Notes under the pieces: model-generated
Told to the model about the DNA's origin: nothing
Databases searched by the model: none
The model's input: the letters and a program-made list of their open reading frames with translations, nothing else
Shown: positions 1 to 8,943 of the stretch, in pieces
How positions within the stretch are numbered: position 1 is the stretch's first letter
How the letters are laid out: each line of letters opens with the position of its first letter
NCBI RefSeq assembly: GCF_016918765.2
Contig: NZ_CP092104.1
Coordinates: 186,001 to 250,000 of the forward strand
Direction: 5' to 3'
Origin: Flagellatimonas centrodinii
GTDB taxonomy: Bacteria; Pseudomonadota; Gammaproteobacteria; Nevskiales; Nevskiaceae
DNA: 64,000 nucleotides
Translations under genes and position numbers: made by a program

Positions 1-333
1 ACCGACGTGGCAAACCTGAGAAACATGCTGAGCAAGGCCGGACATACGGTGCTCGAAGCCGGCGGTGCCGAGGAGGCGATCGAACGAATCCGTGCGGAAA
101 TGCCGGATTGCGTGGTCATGGACGTGGTGATGCCCGGCGTCAACGGCTTCCAGGCCACCCGCACGCTGTCCAAGGATCCGGCAACCGCCAATATTCCCAT
201 TGTCGTGGTGAGCGCCAAGAGCCAGGAAACCGACCGAGTCTGGGCCCTGCGTCAGGGTGCCCGCGAGTATCTGGTCAAACCGGTCAAGGAAGCCGACCTC
301 CTGAGCCGCATCAACACTGTGCTGAACGGCTGA
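1..333 (+). CDS. pilH: PilH-like response regulator (5' truncated by window edge)
   Basis: Single-domain CheY-type receiver of the twitching-motility Pil-Chp chemosensory pathway. The reading frame is already open at base 1 and the visible protein begins TDVANLRNML, which in PilH follows the acidic DDSP segment, so about 11 N-terminal residues lie outside the window. The GTG at 7 is therefore not the real start. The phosphoacceptor Asp is at 121-123 (motif VVMDVVMPG), followed by the Ser switch residue (VVVSAK) and the conserved Lys (LVKPV). There is no output domain, so it probably acts by protein contact with the pilus motors, as known for PilH. pilJ follows 32 bp downstream. No CheW-like pilI lies between them, unlike the Pseudomonas order. 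Confidence 0.85.
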   Translation, partial: TDVANLRNMLSKAGHTVLEAGGAEEAIERIRAEMPDCVVMDVVMPGVNGFQATRTLSKDPATANIPIVVVSAKSQETDRVWALRQGAREYLVKPVKEADLLSRINTVLNG

Positions 334-365
334 TTCCGTCTTCACGCCACGTTTCGGGGGGAACC

Positions 366-2381
366 ATGGCAGATCTCAATACCGCGCGAAGCGCCCTGCT
401 CCGGCGCGATGTCGCCTTGCTGGTGGCAGCCGTTGTCCTCATTGCCATCGCCCTGGGCGGGTTCTATTTCGGCGGTGCCCAGGAGGCCCGCGATCAGGAC
501 CTGCTCGAGCTGACTCGTCAGGCCGGCGCCGATGCCCTGGAAATTGCCGAAACCGGTAGCGCTGCCACCCGCGGGGTGACCCCGGATTTCGGGCTTCTCA
601 GCGCGCGCGTCGAAGATTTCGACTACACCCTCGAGACCCTCCGTAACGGCGACGACATCACCGGAATCGAAGCCGCTCCGGCGGCGGTGTCCGAAGCGGT
701 GGAGGGCTTGGCAACGACCTGGGAAACGCTCAAGGGCTCGATCAATCAAATCGTTGGTGGTGAATCGGCCTACCGCACCATTCAGCGACAGGCAGCCGAA
801 ATCGAGCAACAGCTGCCGGCCATCGCCAGCGCTGCCGAAGCGCTGTCGGAACAATTGGCCAGCGGGGGCGCCCCGGTGCGTCAGGTGCAATTGGCAACCC
901 GCCAGCTTGCCCGTCTCGAACGCGTGGCAGGCGCGCTTCCGGCCGTCCTTGGCGAAGGCCGCAATGCTGCCGAAAATGCCGAGACCCTGCGTGTTGAGAG
1001 CGCCCGCTTTGTCAGCGCCCACGAGCGCCTGATCAGCGGCGACGACACGCTGCCGGCGCTGCGGGACCGCGACGCCATCACGGCCGCCGTCGCCCTGCAG
1101 GAACAGTACCTGCCGATTGCCAATGGCATCGGGACCATCGTCGACTCGGCCGCCACGGTGGATGAGCTGCAGGCCCGCTCGGCCCTGCTGCAAGGACAGG
1201 CAGCAGACCTGCTGGCGGCATCGAAGGCGCTCGAGCAGGCCCTGCTCGACAACATCAAGCCCAACCGTGTGCTGCCGGTGGTAAGTGGTCTGGCGCTGCT
1301 ACTGGCGATCGCCGCCATCGCCGGATTCTTCGTCATCTTCGTCCGCACCGCCCAGAGTGGATCGGCCGAGAGTGAACAACGGGACGCCCGCCAGCAGCAG
1401 GCCATTCTCGGACTGCTCGACGAAATCACCAACCTCGCTGATGGCGACCTCACCGTTGACGTCACGGTCACCGAGGACTTCACCGGCGCCATTGCCGACT
1501 CCATCAATTACACCGTCCAGAACATGCGTGCGCTGGTCGGCACCATCACCAACACCTCCGAGCGGCTGGCGGACAGCGCAGGCGAGACCCGGCAGATTGC
1601 CGCCCGCATGAACCAGGCCTCCGAGCAACAGGCCAAAGACGTGACCGCGGTGACCACGCAGATCGCCGCCACCTCGCAGTCGATGCAGCAGGTCGCGGGC
1701 CGTGCCGAGCAGCTCGCCAAGCAGGCGCAGGAATCGGTCGCGGTGGCCCACAACGGGGCACAAACCGTGGACCGCACCATTCAGGGCATGAACGCCCTGC
1801 GTGAACAGATTCAGGACACCGCGAAACGGATCAAACGCCTGGGCGAGTCGTCCCAGGAAATCGGCAACATCATCGAGTTGATCAACGATATCGCCGAACA
1901 AACCAGCACACTGGCGCTCAATGCCTCGATTCAGGCCGCAATGGCGGGTGAGCAGGGTCGCGGTTTTGCGGTGGTGGCCGAGGAAGTCCAACGCTTGGCC
2001 GAGCGCGCCTCCACCGCCACCCGTCAGATCGAGCACCTGGTCAAAACCATTCAGGCGGATACCAACGAGGCCATCATCTCGATGGAGCGTTCGACTCACA
2101 ACGTGGTGAGTGGTGCCCGCAGCGCCGAGGAGGCGGGTGGTGCTCTGACCCAGGTCGAGACCAGCTCCCAGCAGATCGCCCGGCTGATCCAGGAAATCTC
2201 CGGCGCCGCTCGCAACCAGTCGGCAGCGGCCACCACCATTGCCGGTCAGATGCAGAATATTCGCGAAATCGCGGTGCAGACCTCCGGGTCCGCCGGCCAA
2301 ACCGCCCAGGCCATTGGCGAACTCAGCGCGCTGTCGGAGCAGTTGCGGGCATCGGTGGCCGGGTTCAAGTTGCCGGAATAA
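366..2381 (+). CDS. pilJ: PilJ-type methyl-accepting chemotaxis protein
   Basis: Inner-membrane chemoreceptor for type IV pilus function, 671 residues, close to the usual PilJ length. TM1 is at about residues 15-40. A helical periplasmic PilJ sensor region runs to about 300, TM2 is near 302-325, then a HAMP-like segment and a long cytoplasmic coiled-coil signalling domain. The hairpin tip ALNASIQAAMAGEQGRGFAV (near residue 515) is of the PilJ kind rather than the E-type tip of flagellar receptors. There is no C-terminal CheR-tethering pentapeptide. The ATG at 366 follows GGGGGGAACC, and in-frame sequence upstream of it belongs to the pilH overlap. pilK and chpA are not downstream: the next gene is pckA. 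Confidence 0.9.
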   Translation: MADLNTARSALLRRDVALLVAAVVLIAIALGGFYFGGAQEARDQDLLELTRQAGADALEIAETGSAATRGVTPDFGLLSARVEDFDYTLETLRNGDDITGIEAAPAAVSEAVEGLATTWETLKGSINQIVGGESAYRTIQRQAAEIEQQLPAIASAAEALSEQLASGGAPVRQVQLATRQLARLERVAGALPAVLGEGRNAAENAETLRVESARFVSAHERLISGDDTLPALRDRDAITAAVALQEQYLPIANGIGTIVDSAATVDELQARSALLQGQAADLLAASKALEQALLDNIKPNRVLPVVSGLALLLAIAAIAGFFVIFVRTAQSGSAESEQRDARQQQAILGLLDEITNLADGDLTVDVTVTEDFTGAIADSINYTVQNMRALVGTITNTSERLADSAGETRQIAARMNQASEQQAKDVTAVTTQIAATSQSMQQVAGRAEQLAKQAQESVAVAHNGAQTVDRTIQGMNALREQIQDTAKRIKRLGESSQEIGNIIELINDIAEQTSTLALNASIQAAMAGEQGRGFAVVAEEVQRLAERASTATRQIEHLVKTIQADTNEAIISMERSTHNVVSGARSAEEAGGALTQVETSSQQIARLIQEISGAARNQSAAATTIAGQMQNIREIAVQTSGSAGQTAQAIGELSALSEQLRASVAGFKLPE

Positions 2382-2573
2382 GCCCCATGGCGGTGGGCTG
2401 ACGCCGCGCAGCTGACGCGAAATGCCCCGCAAGGTGACTGGCAAGTCTCTGTTTTAATTGGGCTTGCTTGCGACCAAGCGTCGTCATCCGTACCATTTGC
2501 GACCCTTTTTTGGCGAACTCGGCGCCACCCTGCGCCGGGTTCATCTGCCCGCCTTTCCACGTAAGGACCCCAC

Positions 2574-4226
2574 ATGACCTATCAGGCCGACCTCGAACAA
2601 CTGCTTGGGCTCAAGACGGTTTCCTACAAGTACAACCTCAGCAAGCCGGAGCTGTTTCACGAGGCCATCGCCAACGACCGGGGACGCGTGCGCCGCGACG
2701 GTCCATCCGACGCGCAGAAGGCATACGCTACCAAGCTCGGGGTCAACGGCCCGCTGGTCTACTACACCGACCCCGACTGTACCGGCCGCCGCACCAAAGA
2801 TACCTATGCGGTGAAGTGGCCGGACGTGGCCGACCAGCTGTGGTTCAAGGCCGACCTGAACCCCTACGACCCCGACCAGTACCAGGCGCTGCTGAAGCGC
2901 GTCATCGAACACGTCAACCAAAAGCAGTCGACCCTGTACGTGAAGGACGTGTTCATGGGCTCGGACCCCGCGTTCGCGGTGCCGTATCGCTTCGTCGGCG
3001 AATACGCCACCCACGCCATGTTCGTCGACAACATGTTCCCCAAGGATCTGGAGGGCGTGAACGACGTCGAGGCCCGTCGCTGGACCATGATCAACGTTCC
3101 CAGCTTCGAGTGCGTGCCCGAGCGCGACGGCTGCCGCGCCGAAGCGGCCGTGATCATCGATACCCGCAACCGCATCTGTCTGGTGGCGGGGCGCGCTGAC
3201 TACTGCGGTGTCAACAAGAAAACCATCTTCACCGTCGGCAACTATCTGCTGCCACTGGAAGGTCGGCTGTCGATGCACTGCTCGGCCAACGTCGGCGAGA
3301 AAGGCGATGGCGCCATCCTCTTCGGCCTGTCCGGCACCGGCAAGACCACCCTGTCGGCCGACGCCAGTCGCCGACTGATCGGCGACGACGAGACCATCTG
3401 GTCGGATACCGGCCTGTGCAATCTCGAAGGCGGCTGCTACGCCAAACTGATTGATCTCGACAAGCAGGCCGAGCCGGTCATTGCGGCCGCCATGAGCCAG
3501 CCCGGCACCATCATCGAGAACGTGCCGCCGCTGCCCGGCAAGACCATGGCGGAGTGCCATCCGGACGAACTGGACCTCAGCGATCGCAGCATCGCCGAGA
3601 ACACCCGCCTGTCCTATCCCCTGGAGGTGGTGCCCAACACCATGCCCAACGGCCGGGGCCCGCATCCGCAGACCATTGTGCTGCTGACCGCCGACGCCTT
3701 CGGGGTGTTGCCGCCGATCTCCATCCTCGAGCCGAAGGACGTGATGTATCACTTCGTCTCCGGCTTCACCGCGCGCGTGGCGGGGACCGAAGTCGGCGTG
3801 ACCGAACCGCAGCCGACTTTCTCGGCCTGTTTCGGCGGCCCGTTCATGGCCCACAAGCCCAACGTCTACGCCGAACTGCTGGCCAAGAAGATGCAGCAGA
3901 ACCAGGCCCGGTGCATCCTGCTCAACACCGGCTGGAGCGGGGGCGCCTACGGCACCGGCAAGCGGATGAGCCTGAAGGTCACCCGTGCCCTGCTCAACGC
4001 CGCCCTCAACGGCGAGCTGGATACGGTCGAGACCGAGCTACAGCCGATCCTCAACCTGAAAATGCCGAAAAGCTGCCCGGGCGTCGACAGCGCCATCCTC
4101 AACCCGCGCAATACCTGGGCCGACAAGGATGCCTACGACGCCTCAGCGACCAAGCTGCGCGACATGTTCCGGCAGAACTTCGACAAGAAGGGCTTTGCCG
4201 CATTCGGGATCGAAGCCCGGATCTGA
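2574..4226 (+). CDS. pckA: Phosphoenolpyruvate carboxykinase (ATP)
   Basis: Converts oxaloacetate and ATP to phosphoenolpyruvate and CO2, the entry step of gluconeogenesis, in the cytosol. It has 550 residues, near the 540 of the E. coli enzyme. The ATP-type P-loop GLSGTGKTTLSAD is near residue 250, followed by the metal-binding segment GDDETIWSD. The substrate-site stretch YRFVGEYATHAMF and the late motif NTGWSGGAYGTGKR are also present. The GTP-dependent family lacks this P-loop form. It stands alone, with 192 bp of apparently non-coding DNA upstream and an intrinsic terminator directly downstream, so it is probably a single transcript. Confidence 0.96.
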   Translation: MTYQADLEQLLGLKTVSYKYNLSKPELFHEAIANDRGRVRRDGPSDAQKAYATKLGVNGPLVYYTDPDCTGRRTKDTYAVKWPDVADQLWFKADLNPYDPDQYQALLKRVIEHVNQKQSTLYVKDVFMGSDPAFAVPYRFVGEYATHAMFVDNMFPKDLEGVNDVEARRWTMINVPSFECVPERDGCRAEAAVIIDTRNRICLVAGRADYCGVNKKTIFTVGNYLLPLEGRLSMHCSANVGEKGDGAILFGLSGTGKTTLSADASRRLIGDDETIWSDTGLCNLEGGCYAKLIDLDKQAEPVIAAAMSQPGTIIENVPPLPGKTMAECHPDELDLSDRSIAENTRLSYPLEVVPNTMPNGRGPHPQTIVLLTADAFGVLPPISILEPKDVMYHFVSGFTARVAGTEVGVTEPQPTFSACFGGPFMAHKPNVYAELLAKKMQQNQARCILLNTGWSGGAYGTGKRMSLKVTRALLNAALNGELDTVETELQPILNLKMPKSCPGVDSAILNPRNTWADKDAYDASATKLRDMFRQNFDKKGFAAFGIEARI

Positions 4227-4245
4227 ACGCCGAGCAGGAATCGAG

Positions 4246-4270
4246 CGGCCACCCTCGAGGTGGCCGTTTT
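4246..4270 (+). terminator. Rho-independent terminator of pckA
   Basis: Perfect 8-bp stem CGGCCACC / GGTGGCCG with loop CTCGA, followed by TTTT. It begins 19 bp after the pckA stop. Confidence 0.8.
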
Positions 4271-4339
4271 CGTCTGTGATTGGCTGTGGCGGTGGCACGA
4301 AGCGTGCTGTGACGTGGAAAACCACCGGAAGTCCGCGCC

Positions 4340-6124
4340 ATGATGTCTCGTCCCTGCCTGCTGCTATGCCTGCCCTTCCTGATCACGGCCTGCGGGGCCG
4401 GTACAACGTTGGACGCCACACCGGCCAAGGCCTTCGATCTGGAGGAAGCCACGGTGGCCGATATCCATGCCGCCTTCGCCGGTGCGCAGCGGAAGGCGGA
4501 TGGCGCTCCGCTGACCTGTGTCGCCCTCTACGAGCAGTATGTGCAGCGGATCGCGACGATCGACAACACGCCGCAAGCGGGCGGACTTCCGATCCGCGCG
4601 GTGTTGCGTATCAACCCGATGGCCAGGGACGAAGCGGCTGCCCTTGATGCCCTGTATGCGGCCGATCGGGGCATCGGCGACCGGCCGCTGCATTGTGTGC
4701 CGATGCTGCTCAAGGACAACTACGACACTTTCGACCACCCGTCGACGTCGGGCTCATACTCAATGCTGGGGCATCAGCCGTCGATTGATGCCCATGCGGT
4801 CGCCGGGCTGCGCGCGGCCGGCGCGCTGATCCTGGGCAAAGCCAATCAGGACGAGTTCGCCTTCACGGTGATGGGCACCAGCGGGCGTGGCCCGCTCACC
4901 CGCAACCCCTACGACACGCGGCAGAGCCCGGGCGGCTCCAGTTCCGGCACCGGCGCGGCAATCGCCGCCAACTTCGCGGCCATCGGTACCGGCACCGACA
5001 CCTGCATGTCGATCCGCTTTCCGTCGTCGGTCAACGGGCTGGTTGGCATTCGTCCGTCCGTCGGGCTGGTGTCACAGCACGGCATCTTTCCCCTGACCCA
5101 CTCGCGCGACGCGCCCGGACCGATGGCGCGCACGCTCTACGATGCGGTACTCGCGCTCAACGCGATGGCCGGTGCCGACCCACGCGACCCGAAAACACTG
5201 GAATACCAGCATCCAACCTTGCCCAAACGACCTGACGACTACACGCGCTTTCTGGATACGGTCGGCAACGGGCTCGCCGGCCGAAAGCTTGGATTCGTGC
5301 GGCAGTTCGGTACCCGCGATGCCGCCGGCGACGGCGAGCACCTGACGCTGATCGATGCCGCCATCGCCGAAATGGAGGCGCTGGGCGCGACGGTCTACGA
5401 CGTCCAGTTCCCCGAATTCGTCTCGGTGGCCGCCTCGGCCATGCACTACGAATGGAACGACTACTTCGCCCAATTCGAGGCTGAGAACGGCTACGCCGCC
5501 CCGCGCCGCTGCCTGACCGCACTCAACCCTGGCATCAATCGATGCAGGCTGCCGACCGACGGCATTCTCGAAACCGGCCTGGTGAGCCCGGTGGCGCTGG
5601 CTTCCGTCGGAGCCGGCGCGCTGAGCGATCCCACCGCACCACCCGATCCCGCCCTGCTGCAACAGCATGTCGATACCCGTGCCTACGTTGAAGGCCTGAT
5701 GGATGCCTGGCCGCTACCGGAAGGCGGAACGGTACGACTGGATGCCTTGTTACTGCGACCGGGGAGCAGCCCCCGAACCTGTGACTTCGGTTCCAGCACC
5801 CAGAACCCCTCGGTGGTGGTCCCCATCGGCCTGACGTCCGATGGCGTGCCGAAGGGCATCGAAATCCTGGCCCGCAAATGGGATGAGCCCACCGCACTGG
5901 GCATCGCCTATCACTATGAGCAGCAGACCCACTGGCGGACACCGCCAGCGCTGCGGCGCGATCCGCTGGCAGACACCCTGATCACCGCGACCTTCAATGC
6001 CGCCCGCGAATCGCTGTTGCTACCGTTGCTGGATGAGGATCCTCAATCGCTACCTGTCGATACCTACCTGCGCGTGATCGCCGATTACGTACGCGGTTTC
6101 GCGGAGGTCCCTGCCCCACCCTGA
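4340..6124 (+). CDS. Amidase-signature family lipoprotein
   Basis: Amide hydrolase of the Ser-cisSer-Lys family, probably anchored in the envelope. A short signal peptide ends in the lipobox ITAC with Cys18 as the lipidated residue. Catalytic residues by pattern are Lys125 (LLKDNYDTF), cis-Ser200 in GGSSSG, and nucleophile Ser224. The residues before the nucleophile read DTCMS instead of the usual DTGGS. This may alter the oxyanion pocket, but the Ser and the following IRFPS are kept. 594 residues is somewhat longer than typical family members. The substrate is unknown: peptide amides or other xenobiotic amides are possible. Two ATGs lie in tandem (4340, 4343). A GatA role is excluded by the lipoprotein signal and the lack of gatB/C nearby. 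Confidence 0.85.
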   Translation: MMSRPCLLLCLPFLITACGAGTTLDATPAKAFDLEEATVADIHAAFAGAQRKADGAPLTCVALYEQYVQRIATIDNTPQAGGLPIRAVLRINPMARDEAAALDALYAADRGIGDRPLHCVPMLLKDNYDTFDHPSTSGSYSMLGHQPSIDAHAVAGLRAAGALILGKANQDEFAFTVMGTSGRGPLTRNPYDTRQSPGGSSSGTGAAIAANFAAIGTGTDTCMSIRFPSSVNGLVGIRPSVGLVSQHGIFPLTHSRDAPGPMARTLYDAVLALNAMAGADPRDPKTLEYQHPTLPKRPDDYTRFLDTVGNGLAGRKLGFVRQFGTRDAAGDGEHLTLIDAAIAEMEALGATVYDVQFPEFVSVAASAMHYEWNDYFAQFEAENGYAAPRRCLTALNPGINRCRLPTDGILETGLVSPVALASVGAGALSDPTAPPDPALLQQHVDTRAYVEGLMDAWPLPEGGTVRLDALLLRPGSSPRTCDFGSSTQNPSVVVPIGLTSDGVPKGIEILARKWDEPTALGIAYHYEQQTHWRTPPALRRDPLADTLITATFNAARESLLLPLLDEDPQSLPVDTYLRVIADYVRGFAEVPAPP

Positions 6125-6166
6125 TGAAGGCTGGAGGATAATGCGGCGGAGCCACCGGGATCCCCC

Positions 6167-6808
6167 ATGTCCGTCAACCGCATTTTCTGCATCGGCAAGA
6201 ACTACGCCGAACATGTCGCTGAACTGGCCTCGCTCGGTCTCGACGACGCACCGCCGCTGCCCGATGAGGGCTGCGTCGTGTTCATGAAACCGGTCTCGGC
6301 GATCGTCGAGGCGGGGACCGAGATCGTGCTGCCCCGGGGCTTTGGCAGCGTGCATCACGAAGCGGAGATGGTGGTTCAGCTGACCGGCGGCGGGCGCGAC
6401 ATCGATATCAGCGACGCGCTCGACAGCGTCGCCGGAATCACCCTCGGGCTGGATCTCACCCTGCGTGATCTGCAGGCACGTCTGAAGCGCCAGGGCGCGC
6501 CATGGGAGCGGGCGAAAGCCTTTGACGGCGCCGCACCGCTCGGCGACTTCCAGCCCTATCTCGAACAGGACCTGCAGGCCCTATCGTTCACCTGTCACGT
6601 CAACGGTACTTTGCGCCAGCATGGACACACTCGCGACATGCTGTATCCGGTGGCGCGGCAGATACACCTCTTGTCGCAGCTATGGTCGCTGGAGCCAGGC
6701 GACGTCATTTACACCGGCACGCCCGCCGGCGTCGGCCCGCTGGTCCCGGGTGACGAAGTCACGCTGGAAGGAGAGGCCCTCGGCCGTCACGTCTGGCACT
6801 GCGCGTGA
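6167..6808 (+). CDS. Fumarylacetoacetate hydrolase (FAH) family protein
   Basis: Metal-dependent C-C bond hydrolase or decarboxylase fold of the YcgM/FAHD1 type, 213 residues. It starts with the family hallmark IGKNYAEHVAEL. The metal-binding acidic pair lies in HHEAEMVVQLTG and a later Asp in LGLDLTLRDLQ. The motif YTGTPAGVGPLVPGDEV near the C terminus is typical. Family members act on acylpyruvates or oxaloacetate, and the precise substrate cannot be read here. The TGA stop overlaps the GTG start of the MFS gene (GTGA), so the two are probably cotranscribed. Confidence 0.88.
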   Translation: MSVNRIFCIGKNYAEHVAELASLGLDDAPPLPDEGCVVFMKPVSAIVEAGTEIVLPRGFGSVHHEAEMVVQLTGGGRDIDISDALDSVAGITLGLDLTLRDLQARLKRQGAPWERAKAFDGAAPLGDFQPYLEQDLQALSFTCHVNGTLRQHGHTRDMLYPVARQIHLLSQLWSLEPGDVIYTGTPAGVGPLVPGDEVTLEGEALGRHVWHCA

Positions 6809-8019
6809 GCCGCACCCGCATCCTGGTGTTGCTGGCTGCGCTCTACCTCGCCCAAGGTCTGCCCTATGGCTTCTTCACCCAGGCGCTACCGGTCCTGATG
6901 CGCGAAGCGGGCTATTCGCTGACGGTCATCAGTGCCACCAGCCTGCTGTTCCTGCCGTGGGCCCTCAAGTTCCTGTGGGCACCCTGGGTGGATCACCGCG
7001 GCCGGCGCCGCGACTGGCTGCTGCCCCTGCAGGTGGCTGGGGCAGTGCTGGCGGTGGTGCTGGCGGGACTGCCGCTGGCCGACAGCCTGGTGGTGCTGTT
7101 TGCGGCGCTGCTGCTGTTCAACGTCATCGCCGCCACCCAGGACATCGCCACCGACGGCTTGGCCGTACGCCTGCTGAGCCCGCCGATGCGGGGGTTGGGC
7201 AACGGCATACAGGTGGGGGGCTACCGCCTCGGTATGGTGCTCGGCGGCGGCCTGTTGCTGTGGCTCTACACCCGGATCGGCTGGAGCGGCATGCTGATGG
7301 TGATGGCCGCGCTGCTGGCGCTGACGGTATTGCCGGTCCTGACCCTGCGCGAGCCGGCATCGGAACAGCCTCCATCACCCCCCGCGTCCCGCTTGTGGGC
7401 CGGGTGGTGGGCGCGCCTGCAACGGCCCGGCATGGGGTCCTTCATCGGCCTGATCGGGCTCTACAAGTTCGGCGACACCATGGCATCGGCGCATATCGGC
7501 CCGATGATGCTGGATCTGGGACTGGACACGGGCCAAATCGCGCTGATCAAGGGAACGCTGGGCGCCTCCGCCGGCCTCGCTGGCGCCGCACTCGGGGGCT
7601 GGCTGGCATTCCGATGGCAACGCCGCACCACGCTGCTGGCCTGCGGACTGCTGCAGACCGCCAGCCTGCTGCCCTACCTGCTCGCCGCATCGGGGATGGC
7701 CACGCTGCCGATGCTGTGGCTCGGCGCGACGGTCGAGCACCTGTTCGGCGGGATGGCCACCGTCGCGCTGTTCACCCTGATGATGGATGCCGCCGACCCG
7801 GATCATGCCGGTACCGACTACACACTGCTGGCCTGCATCATCGTGGTGGTGATGGGGATGGCGGCCTTCACTGGCGGCGTGGTCGGCGACAGTCTCGGCT
7901 ATGTGCCGCTGCTGGGTCTCGCCATCGGGCTGTCTGCCACCGGCTGCCTGCTGTTGGTCTCACGGCTGGATCGCGGCAGCGCCCTGCCGGGCGTGGCCGC
8001 CATCTGGCGGCCGCGCTAG
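6805..8019 (+). CDS. AmpG-like MFS permease
   Basis: Twelve-helix major facilitator protein of 404 residues in the inner membrane. The N terminus (LYLAQGLPYGFFTQALPVLM) and the loop WAPWVDHRGRRRDW match the AmpG/PAT branch, whose known member imports muropeptides (GlcNAc-anhydro-MurNAc peptides) for recycling. A recycling role is inferred from family similarity only, since no ampC/ampR/ampD lies nearby. The start is GTG at 6805, overlapping the FAH stop. The stop codon TAG shares CTAG with the stop of the convergent acyltransferase gene. Confidence 0.82.
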   Translation: MSRTRILVLLAALYLAQGLPYGFFTQALPVLMREAGYSLTVISATSLLFLPWALKFLWAPWVDHRGRRRDWLLPLQVAGAVLAVVLAGLPLADSLVVLFAALLLFNVIAATQDIATDGLAVRLLSPPMRGLGNGIQVGGYRLGMVLGGGLLLWLYTRIGWSGMLMVMAALLALTVLPVLTLREPASEQPPSPPASRLWAGWWARLQRPGMGSFIGLIGLYKFGDTMASAHIGPMMLDLGLDTGQIALIKGTLGASAGLAGAALGGWLAFRWQRRTTLLACGLLQTASLLPYLLAASGMATLPMLWLGATVEHLFGGMATVALFTLMMDAADPDHAGTDYTLLACIIVVVMGMAAFTGGVVGDSLGYVPLLGLAIGLSATGCLLLVSRLDRGSALPGVAAIWRPR

Positions 8020-8924
8020 CGCGGTCCGGCTTCGGCGAGCAGCGCGGTGATGCGATCGTCCTTGTCGCGCCACAACGCGGATATCCACTGCTGAAACCGG
8101 GCGCGCGCGCCGGCGTCGGTTTCATAACTGTCGACAAAGAACGCGGCAGGGATCTCGAGCTGGCGGACATCAACCGTGACGCGGTGCATGCGGCCACAAA
8201 GAAAATCCCAGAAACCGCAGGCGCCATCGGGATAGACGATGGTGACATCGAGCAGGGCATTGAGCTTGGGCCCCATCGCGCTCATGGCGAAGGCAAAGCC
8301 GCCCGCCTTGGGTTTCAGCAAGTGGGTGTACGGCGACTGCTGCCGTTCATGCTTGGCCGGGGTGAAGCGGGTGCCCTCGAGAAAATTGAGAATCATCACC
8401 GGCTGGTCCCGATAACGTTGGCAGGCCCGTTTGGTGGTCTCGATGTCCTTGCCCTTGAGCGCCGGGTTGCGCCGGATTTGCTCGGCGCTGAAGCGCTTCA
8501 TGAAGGGATAATCGAGCCCCCACCAGGCCAACCCGAGAACCGGCACCCAGATCAATTCCTGCTTGAGAAAAAACTTGAAGAACGGTGCGCGGCGACCGAA
8601 GGTGGCCATCAGCACGAAGATGTCGTTCCAGGTCTGATGGTTGGCACAGACCAGATACTGCCCGTCCGGATGCAGGTCGGCATCGATACGGGCATCGATC
8701 GTGTAATCCAGCAGCGCCCCCCCGAAAACGGTGTTCATCATCGCCCAACGCTGGGCCACCCAGGCCACCGCGCGACTCATGCGCGACCGCAGTTGACCCC
8801 GCGGCGGCGTCAGCAGCTTCAGCAGCACCAGCGCGAACAACGGGACCGCCCAGAACAGGGTGTTGATCACCAGCAACAGCGCCATGATCACGCCCTGCAA
8901 CGGGCCCGGCAGGATTCTCAGCAT
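8016..8924 (-). CDS. YihG/LCLAT-like lysophospholipid acyltransferase
   Basis: Membrane acyltransferase of the PlsC/LPLAT superfamily, 302 residues. An N-terminal hydrophobic segment (about residues 12-38) precedes the catalytic HX4D motif NHQTWND (His96, Asp101) and the substrate motif LEGTRFT. Order and length match the YihG / LCLAT1-like branch, which acylates lysophospholipids. The ATG at 8924 was chosen because GGGAGGA lies 7 bases upstream on the minus strand; the frame stays open further upstream but with no better signal. It converges on the MFS gene with a 4-bp stop overlap. Confidence 0.86.
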   Translation of the reverse strand: MLRILPGPLQGVIMALLLVINTLFWAVPLFALVLLKLLTPPRGQLRSRMSRAVAWVAQRWAMMNTVFGGALLDYTIDARIDADLHPDGQYLVCANHQTWNDIFVLMATFGRRAPFFKFFLKQELIWVPVLGLAWWGLDYPFMKRFSAEQIRRNPALKGKDIETTKRACQRYRDQPVMILNFLEGTRFTPAKHERQQSPYTHLLKPKAGGFAFAMSAMGPKLNALLDVTIVYPDGACGFWDFLCGRMHRVTVDVRQLEIPAAFFVDSYETDAGARARFQQWISALWRDKDDRITALLAEAGPR

Positions 8925-8943
8925 GTGGGTTCCTCCCGCAGGA

